Assembly: GCA_000752675.2 (NCBI GenBank)
Contig: LM994626.1
Coordinates: forward strand, 674,665 to 738,664
DNA length: 64,000 nt
Direction of reading: 5' to 3'
DNA from: a bacterium OL-1
GTDB taxonomy: Bacteria; Actinomycetota; Coriobacteriia; Coriobacteriales; Atopobiaceae
Part shown: piece by piece, positions 51,613 through 60,332 of the stretch
How the letters are laid out: each line of letters begins with the position of its first letter
How positions within the stretch are numbered: the first letter of the stretch is position 1
Notes under the pieces: generated by a model
Seen by the model: the letters and a program-made list of their open reading frames with translations, nothing else
The model's database searches: none
What the model was told of the DNA's origin: nothing
Position numbers and translations under genes: made by a program

Positions 51613-52432
51613 GCAAATCGCCACATGGCTTGACCAGAGCGACGCCGTGCTCATAGGCGCCGGCGCCGGCCTCTCGGTGGCGTGCGGGCCGGAGTTCGCC
51701 TACACCGGCAAGCGCTTCGAGCGGCTCTACGGCGACTTTGCGCAGCGCTACGGCTTCTACGACGAGTACTCCGGCGGCTTCTATCCCTACGACTCGCAGG
51801 AGGAGTTCTGGGCCTGGTGGTCCCGCGTCATCTGGAACGAGCGCTACGCCGGAACGGTGGGGAACGCATACCTTGACCTGAGTCGCATTGTGAACGGCCG
51901 GGACTACTTTGTCCTCACCACCAACGTCGACCACCAGTTCCAGCGCGCCGGCTTCGACAAGAAGCGGCTCTTCTACACGCAGGGCGACTACGGGCTCTTC
52001 CAGTGTTCGGTCCCATGCCACCGCCGCACGTATGACAACTGCGACGCCGTGCGCCAGATGGTCAATGCCGAGCAGGACCTTCGCATTCCCACCGAGCTGA
52101 TCCCGCGTTGCCCCATATGCGGTGAGCCCATGACCATGAACCTTAGGGTAGACGGCCGCTTTGTGGAGGACGAAGGCTGGCACGCAGCCGCCCGCCGCTA
52201 TGACGCCTTCGTACGCGAGCACGCCCACGACAAGGTGCTCTACCTGGAGATTGGTGTTGGCGCAAACACCCCAGGCATCATCAAGTACCCCTTCTGGCAG
52301 CAGGTTGCCGAGAACCGCAACGCGCGCTACGTGCAGCTCAACATGGGCGGTGTGATTGCGCCCGCGCGCATCGCCGAGAGGTCCGCGCTGTACGATGGAG
52401 ACGCAGCAGAGGTGATTTCGAAGCTCGCATGA
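51557..52432 (+). CDS. SirTM-class sirtuin (protein ADP-ribosyltransferase)
   Basis: A 291-residue class M sirtuin. VLIGAGAGLSVACGPEFAYTG is the NAD+ loop, LTTNVDHQFQRAGF the catalytic N-x-D region, and LFYTQGDYGLFQC has Gln where deacetylating sirtuins have the catalytic His, as in SirTM enzymes that ADP-ribosylate rather than deacetylate. Cys in FQCSVPC and CPICGEP would bind zinc. In Staphylococcus and Streptococcus these partners modify a lipoylated GcvH-like protein. No GcvH-L or lipoate ligase gene is adjacent here. ATG 51557 follows AAGGTGATCTTCA within the macrodomain gene. The stop codon is part of a palindromic repeat. Confidence 0.88.
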   Translation: MSSSQWTSKSIETSSQAAEQIATWLDQSDAVLIGAGAGLSVACGPEFAYTGKRFERLYGDFAQRYGFYDEYSGGFYPYDSQEEFWAWWSRVIWNERYAGTVGNAYLDLSRIVNGRDYFVLTTNVDHQFQRAGFDKKRLFYTQGDYGLFQCSVPCHRRTYDNCDAVRQMVNAEQDLRIPTELIPRCPICGEPMTMNLRVDGRFVEDEGWHAAARRYDAFVREHAHDKVLYLEIGVGANTPGIIKYPFWQQVAENRNARYVQLNMGGVIAPARIAERSALYDGDAAEVISKLA

Positions 52433-52459
52433 GACAAAGGGAGTTTCCCTTTGTCTCAT
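52429..52459. repeat. TGAGACAAAGGGA palindrome, copy 3, provides a stop codon
   Basis: Perfect arms around GTT, same centre as copy 2. The TGA at 52430-52432 is the stop of the sirtuin gene. The next gene starts 14 bases after the repeat on the same strand. Confidence 0.9.
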
Positions 52460-52473
52460 AGAGAGGCGGCGTC

Positions 52474-53268
52474 ATGCGCATAGCGTTGATTACCGGCGCA
52501 TCGAGCGGACTGGGCCGCGAATACGCACGCTGGGCAAGCGACCACGGCGGCTACGACCAGATCTGGGCCGTGGCCCGCAGGCGCGAGCGCCTGGAGGAAC
52601 TGGCGGCCGAGCTCTCGACGCCCGTGCGGCCAGTTCCTCTCGACCTTACAGACAAGGCCTCGATTACGCAGCTCAGGGGGCTTCTCGACGAGGCGGCTAT
52701 GCAGGACAAGGCATGCGGCGAGAAGTTCTCTGTTGGCCTTCTCGTCAATGCGGCCGGTCTGGGAAAGTTTGGTACCTACGCCGACATGACCTGCAAGGAG
52801 GTCGACACGATGGTCGACCTCAACTGCCGCGCACTTGTCGACGTGACGCAGGTGGCGCTTGCGCACATGGGGCGCGGTGGGCGAATCATCCAGATTGCGT
52901 CCAGCGCGTCGTTCCAGCCGCTGCCCGGACTCAACGTGTACGCGGCGAGCAAGGCGTTTGTCCGCAGCTACACGCGGGCGCTCCGCTTCGAGCTGCGCGG
53001 CCGCGGCATCTTTGTGACGGCGGTGTGCCCGCTGTGGGTAAAGACCGAGTTCATCGACGTTGCACGCCAAACGGCCAACGGGCAGACGGTGCGCCACCCC
53101 TTCCCCATGTTGGGCGCGCGCCGCGTCGCGCGCTGGTCGATGCTGGTAAACGCCGTGAACTACCCCATCGCCACGTGCTGCGTAACGGGACTCCTCATGA
53201 GGATTGCCGACAAGATCATCCCTGCGCCAGTGATCATGTGGATCTGGGAGGGCGTGCGACGGGTATGA
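52474..53268 (+). CDS. Short-chain dehydrogenase/reductase
   Basis: A 264-residue classical SDR. The cofactor loop is LITGASSGLGREYARW (TGxxxGxG), the NAG-type motif is NAAGLGKFGTY, the catalytic Ser is in IQIASSASFQPL, and Tyr/Lys in NVYAASKAFVRSY. A C-terminal hydrophobic stretch (PVIMWIWEGVRRV) could touch the membrane. Substrate unknown. ATG 52474 has GAGAGGCGG. It lies immediately after a palindromic repeat that could stop transcription from the sirtuin gene. Confidence 0.9.
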   Translation: MRIALITGASSGLGREYARWASDHGGYDQIWAVARRRERLEELAAELSTPVRPVPLDLTDKASITQLRGLLDEAAMQDKACGEKFSVGLLVNAAGLGKFGTYADMTCKEVDTMVDLNCRALVDVTQVALAHMGRGGRIIQIASSASFQPLPGLNVYAASKAFVRSYTRALRFELRGRGIFVTAVCPLWVKTEFIDVARQTANGQTVRHPFPMLGARRVARWSMLVNAVNYPIATCCVTGLLMRIADKIIPAPVIMWIWEGVRRV

Positions 53269-53425
53269 GCACGGGTGGAGACGCGCCAAACGACACCCGC
53301 CGTCGCCGGGGAGGATCTTTGCCGGAACCCAGCACCTGCCCCGATTTGTCAACGAACCTGAAAGACTGGCCTCTGCGAGCGGGTGTACGATGACAGCCCA
53401 CCACCCGAACAGCTCAGGAGACCCG

Positions 53426-54199
53426 GTGCGAGAAGCAACGAGAACGACCGCCAGGGAGGTCCTGTCGGCCGCCTGGCCGGTCATGCTCTCCTACGTGGCC
53501 GTGGGACTCCCCTGCGGCGTGCTGGCCGCCAAGGCTGGTATGACGCCACTCATGAACTTTGTCCTCAGCCTCACGTTTCTCTCGGGCGGCGGTCAGTTCA
53601 TGATGAGCAACCTGTGGCTGGCAGGAACCCCTTTGCTCTCAATCATCGCCTCGGTGGCGGCCATCTCTACGCGCTTTGCACTCTACTCGGCGTCGCTCGC
53701 GCCACACCTCAAGCGCTTTGGACGCGGTCAGTCCCTAGCCATCGCGTGCTGCTACACCGAGGAGGCGTACGGCATCACGCTCTCGCGCCTTGCGTCGGGT
53801 GACGCATGGACGGCACGACACGCGCTGGGTCTCAACGTGAGCGTGCAGCTTACCTGGGCCGCATCATGCGCGGCCGGCGCCGCGCTGGGCTCCGTGGTCG
53901 ACATCCCCACCGCCATCGCAGGTTTTGCGATGACCTCGCTCTTCATGTACCTGCTCTACGCTCAACCTCACACGCGCGGTACCGTCTGCGCCGCCTTGGG
54001 AGCAGCGGTCACGGTTGCGCTCTGCAAGTGGAATGGGCTCGCCGGCGTGGCCGTGCCGCTCGCGGCGCTTGTGGGCGTGGCCGCAGGGATGGCTTCGGGG
54101 CTTGCGCCGCGACGCGGCGTCGGTGACGGCAGCAATGGCGAGGAGTCCGCCGCATCCGCAGAGCCCCCAGGGTCCGCCCCGGGAGGTGGCACCCGATGA
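53426..54199 (+). CDS. azlC: AzlC-family branched-chain amino acid exporter, large subunit
   Basis: A 257-residue membrane protein. SAAWPVMLSYVAVGLPCGVLAAKAGM and SLTFLSGGGQFMMSNLWLAG are the AzlC hallmarks; about seven helices are visible, followed by a Ser/Glu/Gly-rich hydrophilic tail. With AzlD it exports branched-chain amino acids in relatives. I start at GTG 53426 because AGGAG lies 5 bases upstream; the ATG at 53390 has no clear site. Stop overlaps azlD (ATGA). Confidence 0.9.
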   Translation: MREATRTTAREVLSAAWPVMLSYVAVGLPCGVLAAKAGMTPLMNFVLSLTFLSGGGQFMMSNLWLAGTPLLSIIASVAAISTRFALYSASLAPHLKRFGRGQSLAIACCYTEEAYGITLSRLASGDAWTARHALGLNVSVQLTWAASCAAGAALGSVVDIPTAIAGFAMTSLFMYLLYAQPHTRGTVCAALGAAVTVALCKWNGLAGVAVPLAALVGVAAGMASGLAPRRGVGDGSNGEESAASAEPPGSAPGGGTR

Positions 54200-54519
54200 G
54201 CACCTCTCAGTTCCTCGTGCTGTGGCTCTCCTCATTCGCTTTTATCCTTGCCTGCCGCGTGGTGCCCGTGGTTGCCCTGCACGGCCGTCCCCTCTCGCCG
54301 CGCGTGGTTGAGGCGCTGGGCTACATCCCGCCAGCCGCCTTTGCGGCACTGGTCGCAAACGATCTGCTTTCCCCCACCATGTTCGACGCCGGGCTATGGG
54401 CGGGGCTCATGCCGCTGGTTGCGGCCGGTGTGGTGGTTCTTGTGGCGTGGCGCACGCACTCAATGCTATGGTGCTGCGTGGCGGGAGTCGCGGCATATGT
54501 ACTACTCTCGCTGGTTTAG
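54196..54519 (+). CDS. azlD: AzlD-family branched-chain amino acid exporter, small subunit
   Basis: A 107-residue protein with four membrane helices. FLVLWLSSFAFILACRVVPV and LGYIPPAAFAALVANDLLSP are typical for AzlD (the VxRxxPfL...YIPxAvLaAL pattern). It works as an obligate partner of AzlC; the ATGA overlap supports this. Confidence 0.9.
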   Translation: MSTSQFLVLWLSSFAFILACRVVPVVALHGRPLSPRVVEALGYIPPAAFAALVANDLLSPTMFDAGLWAGLMPLVAAGVVVLVAWRTHSMLWCCVAGVAAYVLLSLV

Positions 54520-54546
54520 CGACGCCGGAACGCTGGAGGCGGGGGC

Positions 54547-55296
54547 ATGGTCGAGCAGAGCTTTGAGGTCGGAGGCGAGAAGGTCACCCTCCGCGCGACG
54601 GAACCGGCCGCGGGTGGCGGCGCTCGCCTGGCCAACGTTCCCGTTGTCTACCTGCACGTATTTGAGGGTGACGGGGCAGACGTGTGGCAGCGCCTGAGCG
54701 AAGGCGGCAGGCCGGCGGGCCATCCGGCGATGACCCTCGTAGCAATAGCCCCAAAGAGCTGGGACAACGACCTCACCCCGTGGCCGGCCCCGCCGGTATT
54801 TCGCGGCGGCAGGGCATACGAGGGTGCCGCAGCAGCGCAGCTCGCGCTTCTCGGACGCGAAATCATGCCATGGACCGAGGCGCTTCTCGCACAGCACGGC
54901 ATGGCACCGTCCTTCTCGGCGCTTGCGGACTACTCGCTGGCAGGGCTCTTTACCGCATGGGCGGCAACGCAGTGCAGCCTCTTCGAGCGCATTGCCAGCG
55001 TTTCTGGCTCGCTGTGGTATCCGGACTTTGTCAAATACGTCGCAGCTAACAGGCCCAATCCTTGCGTACGGTGCGCGTACTTCACGCTTGGGGACGCCGA
55101 GCCGCGCACGCGCAACCGCGCGATGCGGAGCGTGCTCGAGGACACGCAACAGGTGGCCAAGAGCTTCGAGCAAGCGGGCGTCGCCACGCGCTTTGAGCTC
55201 AACCCGGGAAACCACTTTGTGGACGAGGACCTGCGTACCGCGCGGGGCATCCGCTGGCTGCTTGACGGCAGCGCGGACGCCGCCCCAACGGCCTAA
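54547..55296 (+). CDS. Alpha/beta-hydrolase esterase (Fes/YbbA-like)
   Basis: A 249-residue alpha/beta hydrolase. The nucleophile elbow is ADYSLAGLFTAW (Ser near residue 127; the usual first Gly of GxSxG is Asp-Tyr here, as in several Fes-type enzymes), and the catalytic His is in LNPGNHFVDED. WSDLTPWPA-like DNDLTPWPAPPVF matches the family's substrate lid. Possibly an esterase for acyl or siderophore-like esters. ATG 54547 has GGAGGCGGGGGC. Its end overlaps the convergent MFS gene by 4 bases. Confidence 0.8.
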   Translation: MVEQSFEVGGEKVTLRATEPAAGGGARLANVPVVYLHVFEGDGADVWQRLSEGGRPAGHPAMTLVAIAPKSWDNDLTPWPAPPVFRGGRAYEGAAAAQLALLGREIMPWTEALLAQHGMAPSFSALADYSLAGLFTAWAATQCSLFERIASVSGSLWYPDFVKYVAANRPNPCVRCAYFTLGDAEPRTRNRAMRSVLEDTQQVAKSFEQAGVATRFELNPGNHFVDEDLRTARGIRWLLDGSADAAPTA

Positions 55297-56708
55297 GCTG
55301 CCCGAGCCGGGCGCTCGGTGACCCAAGCCATCGATGCCAGGGGCACCACGGCCACGCATGCCAGAAGCAGGTATGCCTCACGCGTGCCGGCCATGGTCGC
55401 CCACGCCATGTCTGTGGCACCTACCTGCGCCGCATTGACCACGGCTGTCACAACACTGGTACCAATTGCGCCCGCCAGCTGCTGCAGCGTGTTGATCACT
55501 GCGTTGCCGTCGGCCTTGATGGCTGCGGGCAGAAACGAGAGGGACTCGGTCATGGTGTTGCCCACCATGAGGCTCTGGCCAAAGGCAAAGCACACGTAGA
55601 TGGCGATGGCCGGCAACGTAGGCAGGCACTGCGAGAGCGCGGCAAAGAGCACCGTGCCGAGAAGGGCGCAGGTGGCGCCCACCAGGATTGGCCTTCTCGG
55701 CCCAAAGCGGTCGAGGACCTGGCCCGAGAGCGGCGCCATGCAGGCCCCCACCACGCAGCCGGGCAGCAGAATCGAGCCGGCCTCGGTCTCGCCGGTACCC
55801 ATCACGAGCTGCGAGTAGTTGGGGATAAGAAACGAGAGTCCAAGCACAACAAACTGCAGGCAGACAAGGGCGAACACGCCCATCACAAAGCGGCGCTGAG
55901 AGAAGACGGCAAGGGAGATGAGCGGGTGGTCTGCCCGCCCTTCTCGGCGGACAAACAGGACGAGAAACACCACGAAAGCCGCAAGCAGGCAGAGCTCGGC
56001 GGGGCTGGTCCAGCCAAGGCTTGAGCCAAGGTCAACGGCAAAGACCAGCGTGGCAAAGGACACGGCAATGGCAAGCCAGCCGGGAACGTCAAAGGGGTCG
56101 CGCGAGACCTCGTGGCTCTGGCGGATGGAGAACACGCCCAGGAGGAAGGCCACGCCCAGTACGGGCAGGAGCGCCGCGAAGATCATGCGCCAGCCGTAGT
56201 TCTCCGCAAGCCAGCCGCCCACGGAGGGACCAACGGCCGGTGCCATGGCCGTGACCAGCGTGCCAATGCCCATCATGACGCCCATGTTCTTCTTGGGCGC
56301 CTGCTCGGTGATGATGTTGAACATGAGCGGAAGCGCGATGCCGGTGCCCACGCCCTCGAGGATGCGGCCGCACAGAAGCATGGGGAACGAGACCGCGGTG
56401 AAGCCGCACACGATGCCGGCGATGTAGAAGCACATTGCCGCAATGAACACGCTGCGAGTGCGGAAGCGTTTGTTGAGATAGGACGACGTGGGGACAACGG
56501 TGGCAAGAACCAGCAGGTAGGACGTGGTCATCCACTGGACGGTCGAGGTGGTGATGCTGAACTCGGCCATGAGCGCGGGGAACGTGACGTTCATGGCGGT
56601 CTCGACGGTCACGCCGGAGAACGACATGATGCCGGCCGCAATGACCGACAGGACGAGACGAGCGTCGAGCACGCGCTCGAAACTGCTTGTGGTGGTGCTT
56701 TCTTTCAT
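55293..56708 (-). CDS. MFS multidrug efflux transporter, DHA2 (14-TMS) type
   Basis: A 471-residue major facilitator. Motif C of drug/H+ antiporters is TLVTAMAPAVGPSVGGWLAENYGWRMIF, motif A-like is SSYLNKRFRTRSVF, and VQWMTTSYLLVLATVVPTSSY is the DHA2-type second helix. A C-terminal IGTSVVTAVVNAAQ and about fourteen helices are visible. Drug substrates unknown. ATG 56708 follows GGGAG. No adjacent regulator. Confidence 0.9.
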   Translation of the reverse strand: MKESTTTSSFERVLDARLVLSVIAAGIMSFSGVTVETAMNVTFPALMAEFSITTSTVQWMTTSYLLVLATVVPTSSYLNKRFRTRSVFIAAMCFYIAGIVCGFTAVSFPMLLCGRILEGVGTGIALPLMFNIITEQAPKKNMGVMMGIGTLVTAMAPAVGPSVGGWLAENYGWRMIFAALLPVLGVAFLLGVFSIRQSHEVSRDPFDVPGWLAIAVSFATLVFAVDLGSSLGWTSPAELCLLAAFVVFLVLFVRREGRADHPLISLAVFSQRRFVMGVFALVCLQFVVLGLSFLIPNYSQLVMGTGETEAGSILLPGCVVGACMAPLSGQVLDRFGPRRPILVGATCALLGTVLFAALSQCLPTLPAIAIYVCFAFGQSLMVGNTMTESLSFLPAAIKADGNAVINTLQQLAGAIGTSVVTAVVNAAQVGATDMAWATMAGTREAYLLLACVAVVPLASMAWVTERPARAA

Positions 56709-56829
56709 GGGGCGACTCCCGGGATTGGCTAGTCCAGGCAGAAATGTCTCTGGTTCCGCTCAGGACGGTGAGAACTATAGCCAATGCGCGAAAATCGCGC
56801 TTTCAGTTTCGCACGGGATTGCCGCGGCG

Positions 56830-57552
56830 CTAGGTCGCGGGCGTGGGCGGGTCCGGCAGCTCGCAGGCGTCCTCGAAGTGCGTAATGCCTGCGTAGGGGG
56901 CCAGCCGCGCGTCTGCCATAAGGGCGCGGGCGGTGTCGGCGTTGTCCCAGTAGTGCATGGGGAAGAGCGCCCGAGTGCCAACCACGTCCATAAAGGCTGC
57001 AATTCCTGCCGCGGGGTCCTTGAGGCGCGGGTCAAGCGGAACAAAGGCAAGGTCCACCGGACCAGGCGCAATGCGCGAGAGCTCCGTGCGGAAGAACTTC
57101 TCGGACGCCGCGTTTTGGTCGGCCGGACGGCGCCACTGCCAGGAGCTGAGGTCGCCCGAGAAGTAGATCGAGGTTTCGCCAGCACGGACGAGAAACGCCA
57201 CGCCCTCGTCGTTGGACTCGAGGGTCTGGATGGAGAGCGTGGTGGGGGAAGCTCCCGGTGCGGCGGGCAGCCGCAGCTCGTAGGACGCGTGCGGCTCGAC
57301 TGCGGTCACGCGGGCGTCTGCCGGCGCGTCTGCTGCGACGTCTTTGTCCAGCACGTAATGCGTGTTGGGGAACTGCTCGCGCAGCGGCCAGATGCAGCGG
57401 CCATAGTGGTCGGAGTGCTCGTGCGAGACGAACACCACCAGCGGGAGGTCACGGCGGAGCTGGGGAAGCTCGCCCGTGTACCAGTCGAAGAGCAACGTGC
57501 AGGCAGGAAGCTCAACGGCAAAGCCGCTGTGGTAGATGTGCGTGACGCGCAT
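56830..57552 (-). CDS. MBL-fold metallo-hydrolase
   Basis: A 240-residue metallo-beta-lactamase-fold protein, UlaG-like or of the L-ascorbate-lactonase/N-acyl hydrolase type. HSGFAVELPACTLLFDWYTG starts the fold; VFVSHEHSDHYG is the HxHxDH zinc motif; SIYFSGDLSSW and ALFPMHYWDN provide further ligands. Function unknown. ATG 57552 has GTAAGGAGGGATTCA. It lies 22 bases after the nitroreductase gene, probably in one operon. Confidence 0.86.
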   Translation of the reverse strand: MRVTHIYHSGFAVELPACTLLFDWYTGELPQLRRDLPLVVFVSHEHSDHYGRCIWPLREQFPNTHYVLDKDVAADAPADARVTAVEPHASYELRLPAAPGASPTTLSIQTLESNDEGVAFLVRAGETSIYFSGDLSSWQWRRPADQNAASEKFFRTELSRIAPGPVDLAFVPLDPRLKDPAAGIAAFMDVVGTRALFPMHYWDNADTARALMADARLAPYAGITHFEDACELPDPPTPAT

Positions 57553-57574
57553 TGAATCCCTCCTTACGAGCATG

Positions 57575-58099
57575 CTACTCAGCCCAGAAGACGCGGCCGT
57601 CCTTGCGTGCGGGCTGGGCCTTCTCAGCGTCTGGGTAGCCAATCACCACGTGGCCAATGCCCTCATAGTCGCCCTGCACGCCCAGGCTTGCCAGCAGCTC
57701 CTTGTAGCGAGGCTCCTCGAACTCCTCCTTGGCGCGGTGGATCCAGTGGCCGCCCAGACCAAGCGACTGCGCCGCAAGCAGCATGTTCTCGATGGCCGCC
57801 GAGCCATCGTACACGCGCGTGGGTGCCACGGCGTTGGCGAGAACCACAAGAACGACGGGAGCGCCGTAGAACGGATCCATGCCCTCGGGTGCGCCCATGA
57901 TGCGGCGGTTCTCCTCGGCCAGCTCGTCGCGGAGCTTGCGGTTGGTCACGGCCACAATGATGGGAGACTGCTTGTTCATGCCGGAGGGCGCCCAAAGGCC
58001 GGCCTCGATGACGCGCTCGACCAGCTCGCGCGCCACGGGAACCCGCTTGAACCTAGGGGTGCTGCGACGCTCACGGATGCACTTCTCGACCTCGTTCAT
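57575..58099 (-). CDS. Nitroreductase-family oxidoreductase
   Basis: A 174-residue nitroreductase. CIRERRSTPRFKRVPVARELVERVIEAGLWAPSGMNKQSPIIV holds the FMN-phosphate RRS motif and the APSGmNkQ segment; DGSAAIENMLLAAQSLGLGGHWIH is the dimerisation helix and G-L-G motif. Likely FMN-dependent; substrate unknown. ATG 58099 has GGAGGAGCC. The IS3 insertion lies 190 bases upstream; that gap holds no gene and probably this gene's promoter. Confidence 0.87.
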   Translation of the reverse strand: MNEVEKCIRERRSTPRFKRVPVARELVERVIEAGLWAPSGMNKQSPIIVAVTNRKLRDELAEENRRIMGAPEGMDPFYGAPVVLVVLANAVAPTRVYDGSAAIENMLLAAQSLGLGGHWIHRAKEEFEEPRYKELLASLGVQGDYEGIGHVVIGYPDAEKAQPARKDGRVFWAE

Positions 58100-58331
58100 G
58101 GCTCCTCCAATGCGGTTGGAAAAAGGCGCGGCCAGCCCTCGCGCAGCCTCGCTGCCCATGTTCTTCCCAAATCAGCGCCAGAAGTACCGTGGCGACGTTG
58201 GCAAACGGCGTCGGGCGACTGGGGCACGATTCCTTCTCGGCAATCCCTCCCGTACCTTGCCGCTGCAGAAATGTGCCCTCCGGCGAGAAAATGAACTGCG
58301 CCCCATTTCTTGGAGACGTTTAATACTAGCC

Positions 58332-59189
58332 CTACGCCGCCTCCATGCGCCGCTGGTACTCGACCGGGGGCAGGCACATCAGCGCCGCCTGCCTCCGGAC
58401 GAGGTTCCAGTGCGTCAGATAGGCCTCGAGGTCGCGCCTGAAGCCCTCGAACGTCGCCCACTCCCGACCCCGGTAGAACTCGTCCTTGAGGTGGCCGAAG
58501 AACCCCTCCACGCACGCGTTGTCCAGGCAGTTCCCCTTCCGCGACATGCTCTGGCGCACCCCATGGGACCTGAGCTGGCCCACGTACCCGGAGTGCTGGT
58601 ACTGCCACCCCATGTCGGAGTGCAGCAACGGCGTCGCCCCCTCGGGCATCGCCTCCCAGAGCCCGGCGAGCATCTCCTCCTGCTGCTCCATGTTCGGGGA
58701 GAGGCTGATCGACCACGAGACGACGCGGTTGCCGCAGAGGTCGAGCACCGGCGCGAGGTACGCCTTGCCCCAGGGCTGGACGAACTCGGTGACGTCGGTC
58801 GCGAGCTTCTCCCAGGGGCGGCTCGCGGAGAAGTCGCGGCCGAGCAGGTTCTCGAACGTCTCCCCGACCCTGCCCATGTAGGAGCTGTACGCGCGGTGGC
58901 CCCTCCTGCGCCTTATGCCGCATCTGAGCCCGATCTCGCGCATCACCTTGAGGACCGTCTTGTCGGCCACCCTGACGCCGAGCTCGGCCCTGAGGCACAT
59001 CGCCACCTGCCTGTGCCCGCAGCCGTTGGGGGTCCGCGAGAACACCTCCTCGACCGCCTCCCACAGCTCCGGCCTGGTGGGCCTGGGAGGGTGCTTGCGG
59101 GCGTAGTCGTACGTCGACCACGGCATCCCCGCCGCGAGCAGCAGGTCGCCCTTCGTGACCCCGTCGAGCCCCGACAGCGCGTCGATCAC
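58332..59189 (-). CDS. IS3-family transposase OrfB (DDE integrase)
   Basis: A 285-residue rve-type integrase. An N-terminal HTH_21-like region (NGCGHRQVAMCLRAELGV) precedes the catalytic core with Asp in LATDVTEFVQPW, Asp in LLHSDMGWQYQHSGY, and Glu in NACVEGFFGHLKDEFYRG (DDE). The frame is open upstream to about 59238, past the A6 run that ends orfA, so it can be made as an OrfA-OrfB fusion. The GTG at 59189 has a weak upstream site. Confidence 0.9.
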   Translation of the reverse strand: MIDALSGLDGVTKGDLLLAAGMPWSTYDYARKHPPRPTRPELWEAVEEVFSRTPNGCGHRQVAMCLRAELGVRVADKTVLKVMREIGLRCGIRRRRGHRAYSSYMGRVGETFENLLGRDFSASRPWEKLATDVTEFVQPWGKAYLAPVLDLCGNRVVSWSISLSPNMEQQEEMLAGLWEAMPEGATPLLHSDMGWQYQHSGYVGQLRSHGVRQSMSRKGNCLDNACVEGFFGHLKDEFYRGREWATFEGFRRDLEAYLTHWNLVRRQAALMCLPPVEYQRRMEAA

Positions 59190-59223
59190 CTGGAACTTCT
59201 CCCAGTTGCTCGCCTCCCCGCCA

Positions 59224-59685
59224 TCAGGGCGTGCAATTTTTTAGGTAGGCGACCTCGGCGCGCAGCCTTCTGTTCTGCTCCTCGAGCTCCCGCTCCCGCG
59301 TCCTCGCCCCCGGTGCCGGCCCGGGGTCCCGCGGCCTGCCCCTCTGCCTGGGCCTCAGCGCCTCGGCGCCGCCCTCGCGGTACAGCTTCGACCAGGCGCC
59401 CACGCAGCTGGCGCTGGTGATGCCGTACCTGGCCATCACCTCCCGCCTGGGGAGCCCCCCGTCCACGTGGTCCCGCACCGCGGCGAGCTTCGTCTCGTAG
59501 TCATGGGCCCTGTGCGTGCTTCCCGTCTCGATGAACCTCTCGGCGCCGACTGCCCCGTACGTCAGCATCCAATTCTTCGCCGTGCCGGGCGGGATGGCAA
59601 GCGCCCTCGCAAGGGCGACCTTGCCCGCTCCCCCCTCCATCAGGCTGACGGCGAGCCTCCTCAGGTCAACGTCGTACCTGGGCAT
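59224..59685 (-). CDS. IS3-family transposase OrfA (helix-turn-helix)
   Basis: A 153-residue protein with an HTH_23/28-type DNA-binding domain (LRRLAVSLMEGGAGKVALARAL; YETKLAAVRDHVDGGLPRREVMARYG) and a C-terminal leucine-zipper-like helix (RERELEEQNRRLRAEVAYLK). The ribosome site GAGGAGGTG is upstream of ATG 59685. Its end, YLKNCTP, lies on a run of six A on the coding strand. orfB lies in the +1 frame (equivalent to -2), not in -1. Confidence 0.85.
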   Translation of the reverse strand: MPRYDVDLRRLAVSLMEGGAGKVALARALAIPPGTAKNWMLTYGAVGAERFIETGSTHRAHDYETKLAAVRDHVDGGLPRREVMARYGITSASCVGAWSKLYREGGAEALRPRQRGRPRDPGPAPGARTRERELEEQNRRLRAEVAYLKNCTP

Positions 59686-59996
59686 GAAGGACCGCACCTC
59701 CTCGTCTCGGATTTCCTTTCTCCAAGATTTGGGGTGCGGTTCAAAAAGACGCCCGAGAGCCCCTTTTGTACGCACTTGCTGCCAAAACGGCCCTTCGGGC
59801 GCCACCCCTGGCCCTGGCGCCGCCGCACCCCGGATGGCCGCCGGCGCCGCTTCCGCGGAGAATAGCTCTTTTTTTTCTCTTAAACGGCCTACACGTTTGC
59901 CCAGTTGGCGAGAAGCGCGGTTCTCAAATACCGATAAAGAACGGCAGGAAGCGAGAGTATAAGAGGCGCAAGCTCCCTTGTATGGGCCCCGCTACA

Positions 59997-60141
59997 CCAA
60001 AATCGGGACTTCTCGGTACTTTTTGGGGTTCCATCTTGTATTACCCCACGGATGTCATTTCACCACCTGCGCCTGCGTAAAATACTCGGGCCGACGTACC
60101 CGGCGACTCGCTGAAAAAGTACCGAGAAGTCCCGATTTTGG
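59997..60141. repeat. 145-bp element with perfect 28-bp inverted ends
   Basis: The sequence at 59997-60024 (starting CCAAAATCGGG, ending GTACTTTTT) is repeated exactly and inverted at 60114-60141. The 89-bp interior is not coding. The surrounding gap 59744-60332 contains only this element, a T8 run near 59871 and GC-rich partial palindromes; no gene is supported in it. Confidence 0.9.
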
Positions 60142-60332
60142 CGCAGTGGCCCACCGCGTTCCCCGTCCCCATCCTCCGCTCTCAGCAGTTTCCGAGAGTC
60201 GGGCGCCGCGTTTGCCCATTGACGGGAATCGGTTTTAAGAAAAGGAGCCGATCTCCCCAAGCCAACAGTATTGGCTCTGGTCTGAGTCGGCGCGAGGCGG
60301 GCGCAACCAGTGCCTCAGCGCTGTTAGTCCCC

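Larger units (their letters stand above)
58292..59743 (-). mobile_element. IS3-family insertion sequence, complete
   Basis: A 1,452-bp element with terminal inverted repeats of 25 bp, 58292-58316 and 59719-59743 (20 of 25 match, both starting TGAAC). It is flanked by AAAA on each side, a possible 4-bp target duplication. Two overlapping-order genes run on the minus strand. Confidence 0.88.

Noticed and set aside
58332..59685. Interrupted host gene around the IS3 element
   Set aside because: Neither flank (58100-58291, 59744-60000) shows a coding pattern that joins across the element.
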